NCBI GenBank assembly: GCA_949472775.1
Contig: CASWVG010000004.1
Span: forward strand, 53,292 to 117,291
DNA: 64,000 nucleotides
Direction of reading: 5' to 3'
Source of the DNA: an uncultured Lachnospiraceae bacterium
Lineage (GTDB): Bacteria; Bacillota; Clostridia; Lachnospirales; Lachnospiraceae
In this document: one piece after another, positions 51,239-60,600 of the stretch
Numbering within the stretch: the stretch's first letter is position 1
Layout of the letters: every line of letters begins with the position of its first letter
The notes under the pieces: generated by a model
Databases searched by the model: none
What the model was told of the DNA's origin: nothing
The model's input: only the letters and a program-made list of their open reading frames with translations
Made by a program: the position numbers and the translations under genes

Positions 51239-51595
51239 TTACATCGCATCCATGGAGCCGTCGCTCTCGTCGTCATCGAAAAACTCTTCCACCTTCTTCA
51301 CGCTCCCGACAACCTTATCCGTGGCCTCCGCCTTCGCCGCCTGGATGCCTTCCTTAAACTCTTCTTTCAAATCCTCCTTCGCACTGCCTTCCTCAGTCTT
51401 CCCAAGATCCAGATCCACATAATTGCGATCCGCCTCTTTCTCATCCAGATCGTCGTCGAAATTATCAAAGTCCTCATCGTCGTCGAAGTCATCATCCATC
51501 AGCGCATCTCTGCCCTTCAGGTAATAGTACGCTCCTCCCGCTACGGCGCCAAGAGCCGCTGTCACCATCAATAACTTACCGAATTTTTTCGCCAT
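51239..51595 (-). CDS. Small membrane-anchored acidic protein
   Basis: The 118-residue product has one N-terminal hydrophobic helix with a Gly/Ala pattern (LLMVTAALGAVAGGAYYYL), then an extremely acidic segment (DDDFDDDEDFDNFDDDLDEK), a Lys/Glu helix (EEFKEGIQAAKAEATDKVVGSVKKVEE) and a second acidic tail. The layout is like YtxH-type envelope proteins of Firmicutes but I do not recognise the family firmly. GGAGAACAC precedes the ATG. The function is unknown; binding of cations or basic proteins at the membrane is conceivable. Confidence 0.7.
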   Translation of the reverse strand: MAKKFGKLLMVTAALGAVAGGAYYYLKGRDALMDDDFDDDEDFDNFDDDLDEKEADRNYVDLDLGKTEEGSAKEDLKEEFKEGIQAAKAEATDKVVGSVKKVEEFFDDDESDGSMDAM

Positions 51596-51763
51596 CAGTG
51601 TTCTCCTTTCACCGTATCAGTTCCTATTACCATTATATTAATACTATTTTGTGAAAATGAAAAGAGAATATGTATAAAAAAAGAGAAAACTTTATGAAAA
51701 TATCACTTCAGGTACAACATCTTGTGGCTCAAAATTTTCTTAAAACTAGTTTTTCACATATCA

Positions 51764-51792
51764 TTGAATCCCACGCGGGGTTGTGCTATAGT
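51764..51792 (+). promoter_or_regulatory. Promoter of the TetR gene
   Basis: TTGAAT and TATAGT are separated by 17 bases, 45 bases before the TetR ATG. Confidence 0.65.
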
Positions 51793-51797
51793 TATAG

Positions 51798-51814
51798 TCG
51801 ACCAAAAAGGTCAA
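51798..51814. promoter_or_regulatory. Palindromic operator before the TetR gene
   Basis: TCGACC-aaaaa-GGTCAA is a near-perfect palindrome located at the likely transcription start. A typical self-regulatory TetR site. Confidence 0.6.
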
Positions 51815-51836
51815 TTTATGTAGAATTGAGGAAGTT

Positions 51837-52439
51837 ATGAACGAAAAATTTTTTGATCTGAAAAAGGAAAAACAGGACCGCATGATCAATGCCGCTTTAA
51901 AAGTATTCTCAATGGGCGGCTATAAACATGCCAGTACAGACGATATTGTCGGTGAGGCCGGCATCAGCAAGGGACTTTTATTTCACTATTTTGGGAGTAA
52001 ACTCGGACTTTACAGTTTTCTCTTTGACTACAGTGTGCGTTTTATGAAACTGGAGCTGACCGGAGGCGTTTCCTCCACAGAGCGGGATTATTTTGAGATC
52101 CGTCGTCAGATGGAGTATGCCAAGATGCAGGTGCTCAAGAACTATCCTTACATGCAGCAGTTCCTTGACCGCTGTCGTTTTGAGGACGTAAGCGAGGCCC
52201 TTCTGGCAATCGAGCGCCAGAAGAATGTGCTCAGCGATATGCAGGCCGTGCTGAAAAACCAGAGCGACCGCTCCATGTTTAAGAGCGAAGTGGATTACGA
52301 AAAGCTGGATCAGATGGTGACATTCACGCTGGATGGGCTGATGGATGCCCGTTTTCTGGACTCTTCTTTCCACCCGGATATGCTTTACGAGGAGAGCTGC
52401 GCCTACCTGAATATGCTCAAAACGCTCTGCTACCGCTGA
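51837..52439 (+). CDS. TetR-family transcriptional regulator
   Basis: The 200-residue regulator has the N-terminal TetR helix-turn-helix (RMINAALKVFSMGGYKHASTDDIVGEAGISKGLLFHYF) and a helical C-terminal ligand domain. GAGGAAG precedes the ATG. It likely represses itself through the palindrome at 51798-51814. No transporter or enzyme gene follows on the same strand; its targets are probably elsewhere or divergent. A weak hairpin with ATCCGATAC repeats (about 52487-52515) follows as a terminator. Confidence 0.92.
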   Translation: MNEKFFDLKKEKQDRMINAALKVFSMGGYKHASTDDIVGEAGISKGLLFHYFGSKLGLYSFLFDYSVRFMKLELTGGVSSTERDYFEIRRQMEYAKMQVLKNYPYMQQFLDRCRFEDVSEALLAIERQKNVLSDMQAVLKNQSDRSMFKSEVDYEKLDQMVTFTLDGLMDARFLDSSFHPDMLYEESCAYLNMLKTLCYR

Positions 52440-52559
52440 TAAAGTAAAGCTGCCGCCGCCGGATACCAAAAGAGCGAAACTCAAAAGTCCGATACGTGAT
52501 GTATCGGACTTTTTATAAGCATTTATAGACAGAAGCAGCACTACCGCTCCGCCGCGCCG

Positions 52560-53429
52560 TTATTTTCTGGACGCAGCATTCTTCTCCTTAATCTTTTTCA
52601 CGATCATTTCCTTCACATCCCTCGCCTTATCTTTCATGCGGGGATTGGCAGTCTTAGAAGTGATCAGCCCGGTGATCAGACGGCTGGCCACATCATACTG
52701 CTCAAACCGCATCGCAGTCACGGAAATCAGGAAATCTACCGTAGGCTCATCCATGCCGCACATAGGGAAGCTTTCTGTCTGTCTCGCCGCCAGAAAACCT
52801 TCCAGCGCGTTTCTCAAAAACTCGTCTTCCTCCTCCTGGCACTTTTTCTTCTTCTCCTCATAGCCTTCCTCTTCCGGATCCAGATGCTCCGCCTGGCCTC
52901 TTAACAGCCACGCCGTCTTCAGGCAGATATAGGCTTTCTCACTTGCCTTCGTCTGCTTGACAATCGCATTTGCCAGAGCCATCTTATAGCGCTCGAGAGC
53001 CTCCTCATAAGTGTAGGTCTCCGATGCCTCTTTCTGCGGTTTAAAGTTTGCAGAAATCGCCTTCTGGATATTCTTCGCCTGGGGAGATGTCAGGTACTTA
53101 AAAAATCTGCTCAGAGCCGCATAGCCGCAGGACGGGCACATAATCACATCATATTTCAGGAGATCAATCTGTTCGTACCTGGGCCGGAGATCAAGATCGC
53201 TCCCGGCAAGCTTCGCCTTACCGATCTTGACAGTCCTCGCCTTAAATTCCCTGTCGCAGAGCGGACAGGTAAAGGATTTATCAAAGAGAAAATCCTGCTC
53301 CTGCACGACATGCACGGCCGCCTGGCCACCTTCTCCTCCTTCTTCCGACTTTTTCTGTGTCTCATAGAGATCCATGCTTTCCAGATTACTCAGTCCAAAC
53401 TGCTCTAACCCCGATAACAGTCCTGCCAT
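52560..53429 (-). CDS. DUF2225-type metal-binding protein
   Basis: The 289-residue protein has the DUF2225 pattern: a zinc-finger-like CPLCDREFKARTVKIGKAKL followed by RYEQIDLLKYDVIMCPSCGYAALSRFF, giving four paired cysteines, then a helical region resembling tetratricopeptide repeats (KMALANAIVKQTKASEKAYICLKTAWLLR). The family is widespread in Firmicutes and of unknown function. The gene stands alone between the TetR and glnS genes. Confidence 0.85.
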   Translation of the reverse strand: MAGLLSGLEQFGLSNLESMDLYETQKKSEEGGEGGQAAVHVVQEQDFLFDKSFTCPLCDREFKARTVKIGKAKLAGSDLDLRPRYEQIDLLKYDVIMCPSCGYAALSRFFKYLTSPQAKNIQKAISANFKPQKEASETYTYEEALERYKMALANAIVKQTKASEKAYICLKTAWLLRGQAEHLDPEEEGYEEKKKKCQEEEDEFLRNALEGFLAARQTESFPMCGMDEPTVDFLISVTAMRFEQYDVASRLITGLITSKTANPRMKDKARDVKEMIVKKIKEKNAASRK

Positions 53430-53625
53430 TTCTTTATCCTCCCCAAGTTATATTTATATACTGCAGTGCCCGCTGACTCACGGGCATTCGCCCTATCACT
53501 CCATAATCTGTCAAAATTAACTGCATGCAGTCATTTTGTCATCTTACGCCTTTGCCTCATCCCGCAGTGCAGACCCGACTTCGCTTCGCTCCATCCCGCA
53601 CACAGGCTTTCCTGTATATCTTACC

Positions 53626-55287
53626 CTAATTTTCCGATTTCGGCAAGACATATGAGCTTTTCAGAGAAACAATTCTGTTAAAAACAAGTTTTTCCGGCCT
53701 GGAATCCTTGCAGTCCACACAGAAAAATCCCTGTCTGACAAACTGAAAGCTCTCAAATGCCTTCGCGTCCTTCACCGACGGCTCAATGCGGCACTCCTTT
53801 AAAACGGTCAGCGAATTGGGATTCAGGTTCAGGCTCCCGTCCTCGTTGTAGACCCCCTTCTCCTCGTCGATGATATTCTCATACAGTCTGACCTCCGCCT
53901 GCACGGATTCCGCCGCGGATACCCAGTGGATCGTTCCCTTTACCTTTCGTCCGTCCGGACTGTTGCCCCCTCTGGATGCCGGGTCGTAAGTACAGTGCAC
54001 CACCGTCACATTTCCGGCCGCATCCTTTTCATAGCTAACACACTTCACAAAGTACGCCCCCATGAGACGAACCTCATTGCCCGGGAACAGCCGGAAATAC
54101 TTCTTCGGCGGTTCCTCCATGAAATCTTCTCTCTCAATATAAAGTTCTCTGCTAAAGGGCACTTCCCTGGAACCGAGCGACTCGTTCTCCGGGTTATTCA
54201 CCACGGGCAGCCACTCCGTCTCCCCTTCGGGATAGTTGTCGATAATCAGCTTGACCGGATCAGTCACTGCCATAATCCGGGGGCGTTTCATCTTCAAGTC
54301 CTCTCTGATGCAATACTCAAGCATGGAATATTCCGCAGAGGAATTGGCCTTGGACACGCCGCACAGCTCCACAAAGAGCCGGATTGACTCGGGTGTGAAA
54401 CCACGCCTGCGCAGTGCCGCAATAGATACCAGCCTGGGGTCATCCCAGCCGTCTACGATCCCTTCCTCCACCAGCTTCTTGATATATCTCTTTCCAGTGA
54501 CCACATTGGTCAAATACATTTTCGCAAACTCAATCTGTTTTGGCGGATGCGGATACTCCAGCTCCGTCACAACCCAGTTGTACAGCGGCCTGTGATCCTC
54601 AAATTCCAACGTACAGATAGAATGGGTAATTCCCTCAATCGCGTCCTCTATGGGATGCGCGTAATCGTACATCGGATAAATACACCATTTGTCCCCCGTA
54701 TTCTGATGGGACAAGTGTGCCACACGGTAAATGATCGGATCGCGCATGTTGATGTTCGGCGAGGACATGTCGATTTTCGCGCGCAGGGTTTTCTCCCCGT
54801 CCGCGTATTTCCCTTCCTTCATCTCCTCAAACAGCCGCAGATTCTCCTCCACGCTGCGCTCCCTGTTCGGGTCGTCCCTGCCCGGCTCCGTGAGCGTTCC
54901 GCGGTACTCCCGCATCTCGTCCGCCGTCAGATCCGACACATATGCCTTCCCTTTCTTAATCAGCTTCAGCGCGCCTTCATACATCTGGTCAAAATAATCG
55001 GACGCAAAGAAAAGCCGTTCCTCGTAATCCGCTCCCAGCCATTTCACATCAGCCTTGATCGACTCCACAAACTCACTCTTTTCCTTGGTGGGATTCGTGT
55101 CGTCAAAGCGCATATTGAACTTTCCGCCATACTCGGACGCCAGCCCGTAATTAAGCAATATGCTCTTGGCGTGCCCGATATGCAGATACCCGTTGGGCTC
55201 GGGCGGAAACCTCGTATGCACGGTGTCATAAACACCCTCCGCAAGATCCTTGTCTATGATCTGCTCGATGAAATTTTTGGATTCCAC
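53626..55287 (-). CDS. glnS: Glutaminyl-tRNA synthetase
   Basis: The 553-residue enzyme has the class I HIGH motif ([15 protein letters not shown]), the DDTNP motif that selects glutamine and tRNA, and the anticodon-binding beta-barrels at the C-terminus. It charges tRNA-Gln directly; Clostridia often use the indirect GatCAB pathway as well, but both occur. I chose a GTG start at 55287, eight bases after AGGAGG, which gives the standard length; an in-frame ATG far upstream lacks support. The usual MSKRK motif is replaced by VTGKRYIKK. The gene follows a 38-residue ORF on the same strand. Confidence 0.93.
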   Translation of the reverse strand: MESKNFIEQIIDKDLAEGVYDTVHTRFPPEPNGYLHIGHAKSILLNYGLASEYGGKFNMRFDDTNPTKEKSEFVESIKADVKWLGADYEERLFFASDYFDQMYEGALKLIKKGKAYVSDLTADEMREYRGTLTEPGRDDPNRERSVEENLRLFEEMKEGKYADGEKTLRAKIDMSSPNINMRDPIIYRVAHLSHQNTGDKWCIYPMYDYAHPIEDAIEGITHSICTLEFEDHRPLYNWVVTELEYPHPPKQIEFAKMYLTNVVTGKRYIKKLVEEGIVDGWDDPRLVSIAALRRRGFTPESIRLFVELCGVSKANSSAEYSMLEYCIREDLKMKRPRIMAVTDPVKLIIDNYPEGETEWLPVVNNPENESLGSREVPFSRELYIEREDFMEEPPKKYFRLFPGNEVRLMGAYFVKCVSYEKDAAGNVTVVHCTYDPASRGGNSPDGRKVKGTIHWVSAAESVQAEVRLYENIIDEEKGVYNEDGSLNLNPNSLTVLKECRIEPSVKDAKAFESFQFVRQGFFCVDCKDSRPEKLVFNRIVSLKSSYVLPKSEN

Positions 55288-55437
55288 TTCCGTTCCCTCC
55301 TCTGTCTCAAAAGGGCAAAATCCCACACCGTGGAATCTTGCCCTATCCCTAAATCTGTGTTCCCTGTCATTTTCACCGTCTATATGCTTTTCCAATCATG
55401 CCGCAGACGTGCCTCTATCCGCTTTTGTCCGCGAAAC

Positions 55438-55554
55438 TCAGTCCTCTTCATCATCCACTGCGGCCGCAATCCCCGAAACTACTGCCGATACCACAGAAAT
55501 CACCACGGGAATAATCACTACCACAAGAAAACCACCCAATAACAGAATGCCCAT
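55438..55554 (-). CDS. Small single-helix membrane protein (38 residues)
   Basis: An ATG at 55554 has an AAGGAGG site nine bases upstream. The product MGILLLGGFLVVVIIPVVIS continues with a hydrophobic Val/Ala-rich stretch and ends with the acidic tail VDDEED. It is one transmembrane helix with a charged tail. The frame is short but the ribosome site is excellent and the composition is protein-like. It lies 150 bases upstream of glnS on the same strand and may be co-transcribed with it. Function unknown; not a recognised toxin. Confidence 0.65.
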   Translation of the reverse strand: MGILLLGGFLVVVIIPVVISVVSAVVSGIAAAVDDEED

Positions 55555-55707
55555 AATTGAATTCCTCCTTAGCCGAAGTATGCCATCGACTATACATTAA
55601 TAATTATACACATTTTTCCTAAAACTGCAAGAGCCCGGTCATGCAAAATTAAACCACTGAATGTCTGCAGACTTATAATTAAGGAGTTTCTATAAAAAGA
55701 TTGCAGC

Positions 55708-55932
55708 CTATTTTCTGTCCGGCTCCCCCGCATTCATATCCGTATACATGTCTAAAAGCCCAACCGTCTCCGAGGCTGGTCTGCCGTACATATTACAGCA
55801 TTGATGGGACACGTTCTTGGCCTCCTCGCTCTCGTCATCAAAGTTGACGCTCATGCGGTACACGCCATGTTCTGATTCCGCATCCAGATGCCGCATGATC
55901 TCCTCAATCATTTCCTTGTCATTTCCTTCCAT
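55708..55932 (-). CDS. Small hypothetical cytosolic protein
   Basis: The 74-residue product MEGNDKEMIEEIMRHLDAES continues with EHGVYRMSVNFDDESEEAKN and a Cys pair (HQCCNMYGR). No membrane segment or known domain is recognised. AGGGGCAGG precedes the ATG at 55932; the frame stays open into the upstream gene, but those parts are the antisense-like shadow of its C-terminus. It follows that gene by 31 bases and is presumably co-transcribed. Confidence 0.6.
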   Translation of the reverse strand: MEGNDKEMIEEIMRHLDAESEHGVYRMSVNFDDESEEAKNVSHQCCNMYGRPASETVGLLDMYTDMNAGEPDRK

Positions 55933-55963
55933 AACGCCTGCCCCTTTCATGCGGTACGGCATT

Positions 55964-57487
55964 TTACCACCACATGCCATACATAGATTCAAGTAAACGC
56001 TCATAATCCTTGTATACCTTATCGAATATCCTATTCCATTCCTGTTCCGACAACTCAAAAAATGCTGTCTCCGCTTTCACGTTCTGCCTGACCCTCCTCT
56101 GCAGCGGTGACAGGCCGATATCTCCTCTGACCAGCGCAAGCTCCTCATTGTTTACGCTAATCAGCATCTCATCAAGCTCCAGATCAAAGCTTTCCCCTTT
56201 GTTAATATGAGAAAAGTCTCCCGATGCCTCCCAGACCATCTCCAGATCTTCCATCGCATTCTCTACGGAAAATTCCCCGTCAAAGCTGTTCTTTCTCCCA
56301 TCGCACTCCAGCTCACAGCCAAGCCTCACTTTCTGCGTCTCCCCGTTCGCTGTATAACTGCACTTGACGTCGGACTCCATCAGATAATTGTCAAGTTCCA
56401 GACTCTGCACCGTCTGCCAGATAATTTCCGTCTCCTGCTTCTTCTCCTGCTCCTTTTTCACGGTAAGCATTCCCTGCATTTTCTCTATGCTGCGCTTTTC
56501 TCCCAGAAAATGAATGTCTCCGTCAACCTTTATCTTGCCGTCGCAGAGAAAAAGAGGCTCCTCCAGACGAATGCTCTCGATTCGGTTCGCATCGTCTATC
56601 TCCAAAATGAAGCTGATTGCATGCGCGCTGGTAACCACATCATAATAGCTCAAAATTCCCATTGCGTCTTCCCTGCCCACCTTGGAAAAATCCACATAAT
56701 CATATAAAAACTGCCTGACCAGATCATCGAAATACAGTTCATCGAAGCTGACCCGGTAAAGGTCTTTTCCCGCTTTCTCCATACTCATATGTCGTCTGCA
56801 CTCCGCGATTTCATCGGCATACTCTTTGAGAAAGGCTCTTCCCACGCCCTCCTCATCCCCAAACAGCCACGCATCCGGGAACAGATCAATGGAAAAATCG
56901 TCTCCAGACGCCTTCCCGAAAACCTCCGCCCACAGAGAATGGTTATACTGCCTGCACACATTTTCATTCTCAATATAGACGTCTTTCAGATAAAGCTCCG
57001 GAATGGAAAAACACAGTTTCTCCTGGTCCCCATACATCTGCATGCTGGCCAGTTCATAATTCATCACGCTGACGTTCGTGGATGCCGCCATCTCCTTTTG
57101 CCGCCTGTCGGTCTCACAGTCCGTGTCCACGCCAAGTGTGACCTCTCCGAACACAGTTCCTGTCGTGACATTCAGTCTGCTGTTCAGATGAGCCCCATCC
57201 TCCACAAGCATATGCCTGATTTCACCCGCCCCAAGCTTCTCCGCAAGCGGATTTTTCATTTCCTCCGCCTCCCGCATCAGATTCAGAAAGCCCTTCTTCA
57301 CCTTATAAGATGCCGAATGAGTATAAGCAAAGCATCCGCTCAGAATGGCCACAAGAGCCACTGCCGCCGCGCACAGGATAATAATACGCGCCGTCTTTTT
57401 GTGATTCTTCGGCGGCAGGTAAAGCTGCGCCGGCGGCCCAAACGTGTTTCTGTTCTGATTTTGCGGTTGTAATCCGAAACTGTCCAT
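55964..57487 (-). CDS. Uncharacterised membrane-anchored protein (lipoprotein-like, beta-rich)
   Basis: The 507-residue protein has a Pro/Gln-rich cytoplasmic N-terminus (about 1-30), a transmembrane helix (IIILCAAAVALVAILSGCFAY) and a long extracellular region with alternating hydrophobic strands, no recognised catalytic motif. LSGC at the end of the helix resembles a lipobox, but the distance from the N-terminus is too long for a normal signal peptide. The architecture is like the DUF-type anchored proteins common in Lachnospiraceae. GAGGATCAGG precedes the ATG; a TATAAT box lies about 50 bases upstream. It is convergent in order with the giant surface protein gene that ends at 57639. Confidence 0.7.
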   Translation of the reverse strand: MDSFGLQPQNQNRNTFGPPAQLYLPPKNHKKTARIIILCAAAVALVAILSGCFAYTHSASYKVKKGFLNLMREAEEMKNPLAEKLGAGEIRHMLVEDGAHLNSRLNVTTGTVFGEVTLGVDTDCETDRRQKEMAASTNVSVMNYELASMQMYGDQEKLCFSIPELYLKDVYIENENVCRQYNHSLWAEVFGKASGDDFSIDLFPDAWLFGDEEGVGRAFLKEYADEIAECRRHMSMEKAGKDLYRVSFDELYFDDLVRQFLYDYVDFSKVGREDAMGILSYYDVVTSAHAISFILEIDDANRIESIRLEEPLFLCDGKIKVDGDIHFLGEKRSIEKMQGMLTVKKEQEKKQETEIIWQTVQSLELDNYLMESDVKCSYTANGETQKVRLGCELECDGRKNSFDGEFSVENAMEDLEMVWEASGDFSHINKGESFDLELDEMLISVNNEELALVRGDIGLSPLQRRVRQNVKAETAFFELSEQEWNRIFDKVYKDYERLLESMYGMWW

Positions 57488-57571
57488 ACCTGATCCTCTT
57501 TTACTATCCCTGTTATTATAACTTTATCAGTTTGTTTTTTATCATATTACCATATCTTAAACGAAAACGAA

Positions 57572-57620
57572 ACAAAAAGAAAAGACGTGGAAGCATCCGT
57601 TTACACAGACACATCCACGT
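57572..57620 (-). terminator. Terminator of the giant surface protein gene
   Basis: ACGTGGA and TCCACGT form a stem about 20 bases after the stop, followed by TTTTCTTTTT on the minus strand (57572-57584). Confidence 0.75.
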
Positions 57621-57638
57621 ACATATTCTATCCGTCAG

Positions 57639-60600
57639 TTACCTCCACCACCACAGGAAGCCTTTTGCCCGGATATTAAACTTAACCGTCTTCGTACCGC
57701 CGTAATTGTCAACGCCCCGGATTGTCACACTGGCGTTTCCCTTCTTGATATTATTTTGATAGCTTACGATCTCATACTGTGACGGGTCAACGGGCTTGCC
57801 CTTCACCTTGACGACAATCACGTCCTTGCCCGGGGTGACACGTCTCCCCGTATAGATCTGCGCCGGGATGGTGACCTTCGCGGCGGATATGGCTGCCTTC
57901 GATATCCGATAGGTGCTCTTGCATGTTCCCGTATAATTTCCTTTCCCGGTAACACCCACCTCAAGCAACGCCCCGGCCGGGATAATATCGTTTTTGTCTA
58001 CTGCGTCCCCAGCCTCCCGCACGGTGCCGTCATCCAGCTTCACCGCCTCCTTATAGGTATAAGTAAACTGCTTTTCATAATCCGTCCCCGCCCTCAGGGC
58101 TTTGCCGTCCAAATCCGTGACGACAACCTTGGTGGAAAAAATATTTTTCTTATTCTGGTATGTCTTATCGGAGGCGGTCATGGACAGCTTGCCGATATCC
58201 TGCGTTGTGATCGTATAGTTCAGCTTCTGTGCGAAGGTTCCTGTGAAATTTCCTTTTCCCTTCACAGTCGCTGTGGGCAGCTTTCCGGCATAGCTCCCGT
58301 CGTTAACCGCTTTATTGTTCGTGCAGGCCAGCGTATAGTCTTTCCCCTCCTGTAAAGTCTCCACAGTCCCGTCAGCCTTTTTGAAGGTGACCTTAAGTTT
58401 CGGCCTGCTCCCGCCTTTGGCGTAAGGCGCCGCCTTCTCTTCCAGCTCCGCCTGGAAACGCCCCTCCGCATTCCCGGCGATATTGAACGCCTGGATTTTA
58501 AACGTCTTTTTGACTGTACCGGTATAGCCTTGCTTCTGGTTTCCGGTAAAGATCACCGTGGCAGTGCCGGCATTCCGGTTTTTCTGCCAGCTAACGCTGT
58601 AACACTCCTCCGTCAGGGTTTGCGTCTCACTGCCGGATTTCAACGACAGCTTCAGCGCGGGCACAATATCCGTGCCGCCGTAGACAAAGGTCTGTCCTGC
58701 CAGCCCGCTTACCATCGCCCTGGAAATGGAGACACCCGTGATCTTGAAGGAAATCCGCTTCGTGCCGCTGTATCCTCCCGCTTCCAGGCCCTTCACCACG
58801 GCATAGCCGGTCCCGATCTTCGTATGGTTGCTGTAGCTCACCGTATAATGTGTCCCCTCAGTCAGCACGGTCTTTCCGTCTTTCACCGTGACTGCAGGGG
58901 TAACCGGCCCGCCCTTGTAGTCCAGATACGTCTGGTTCGGAATCTTTACCACGCTCATCTTGCTCATCAGCTTCAAGTCCGCGGTCACATGCAGCGCAAT
59001 CCGCCGCTTTCCTGTGAAGTTGCCTGCCCCTGTCAGCTCGATCTCATAATCTCCCGTTTCCGTGCATGCGTCCAGGCTGCCGCCTGCCTTATTATAATAG
59101 GTAACGTTATAGTCCGTCCTGTTTTTCAGCTTTTTGCTGTCCCACCAGAGCGCCGGTATGGGTTTCTGCGGCTTCTTGTTATACAAAAGCGTCAGATCGT
59201 CCGCCCCGAAGGCTTCCCCGTTTATGTCTAACGGCACAATTTTGTAAACCGCGGTGTCCTTGCCGGAATAATTGCCTTTTCCCGTCACGGTAACCGTGGG
59301 CGCGGTCTTTGCCACAGAAGCGTCGTTTGCCTTGGTATGGTTCTTGTATGAAATGGTATAATCCGTCTTTTCCACCAGCCGTATCTTTCCGTCATAAACC
59401 CGTACCGCAGGCTTAATGGCACTGCCCGTATAAGGGTAACCGCTCTCATCCAGCCCGGCAATCCAAATGCCGTCTGGGATCTTGCCGTCCGCAGGCACAT
59501 CCTCCGGGAGCACATCGTTTCTGTCCGGATCCGGATCGTCGCCGGGACCTCCGGGATCATTGCCAGGATCATCTCCAGGATCATTGCCGGGATCATCTCC
59601 GGGATCATTGCCAGGATCATCTCCAGGATCATCTCCGGGATCGTTCGCCCCTTCCTTTTTCACATGGAATGTCACATCCGCTGAGCCGCCGTACTCCCCG
59701 GCTCCCCTGATCTCCACATGGTACTCGCCAGGCTCCGTCACCAGACAGTCACCGTAAATCTCATAATCTGTGCCTTCCTTCAATGTCTGCCCGTCACAGG
59801 CGACCTCAGCCTCCACCAAATGCCTGCTCCCGTCATAGGTAAAATCGGGAACGGTGATCTGTGCCGCCGCTATATCCTTGCGCACAAGGCCGACTACAAA
59901 TACCTCCGGCGTATCATAATCCTCCCGCATCACGTAAGGCACACTCAGGCTGCCGTTTTCGTCCGCCATGTACTGCCCTATGTAGAGAAGATTGTCCGGC
60001 AAGAGTGCATTCTCCGTATTTCTCGCCTTTACCGCGTAAAAGTTGTAGATTTCATTCGCCAGCAGGCCGGAAAACTGCGCCGGAGAGCCGGGTTCCACAG
60101 TCTGTGCCGCCAGGACGATACCCTCGTCCGAATCGGCACTGTCCGCAAAAATCTCATTGACAGGTTCGGAGACGGTCCGGGCTTCTTCGGAGAAGGAAAC
60201 CTGCGTGGGAACCGTCAGAACCTCACCAGAAGCATCATTAGATGGATTCCCTGTCAAATAATCAGAATTACTTCCCCACGTCCACAGACTGCCATCCTCC
60301 TTCAGCGCAAACACCGTTGCAGCATCACCGACCGCGGTGCATTCTCTTACCCCATCCAGCACCTTGTACGGCGTTGTCTGTACATCCGTCGTCCCATTGC
60401 CGACACACCCAAAACCGTTCGATCCCCATATCCACAGGCTGCCATCCTCTTTTATCACTCCTCTTGTGTGACTACCGCCAATTTGTATGCTTTCTCTGAC
60501 ATTATCCATCAGCTTCACTGCTTTTTTTACAATATGTGGTTCTGTCGTGCCAATGCCAAGCCATCCATCATAATTATCTCCCCATACCCACAGACTGCCG

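Noticed and set aside
55288..55437. T-box leader before glnS
   Set aside because: No AGGGTGGNACCGCG-type T-box sequence, no specifier stem and no terminator in the gap; the space is also shared by a small ORF end.
54547..55542. 331-residue plus-strand frame opposite glnS and the 38-residue ORF
   Set aside because: Shadow of glnS; the product is compositionally biased and without a domain.
59551..59643. Possible CRISPR-like repeat array
   Set aside because: Units are 12 bp, head to tail without spacers, and in frame with a DPGD/DPGN linker of a coding gene.
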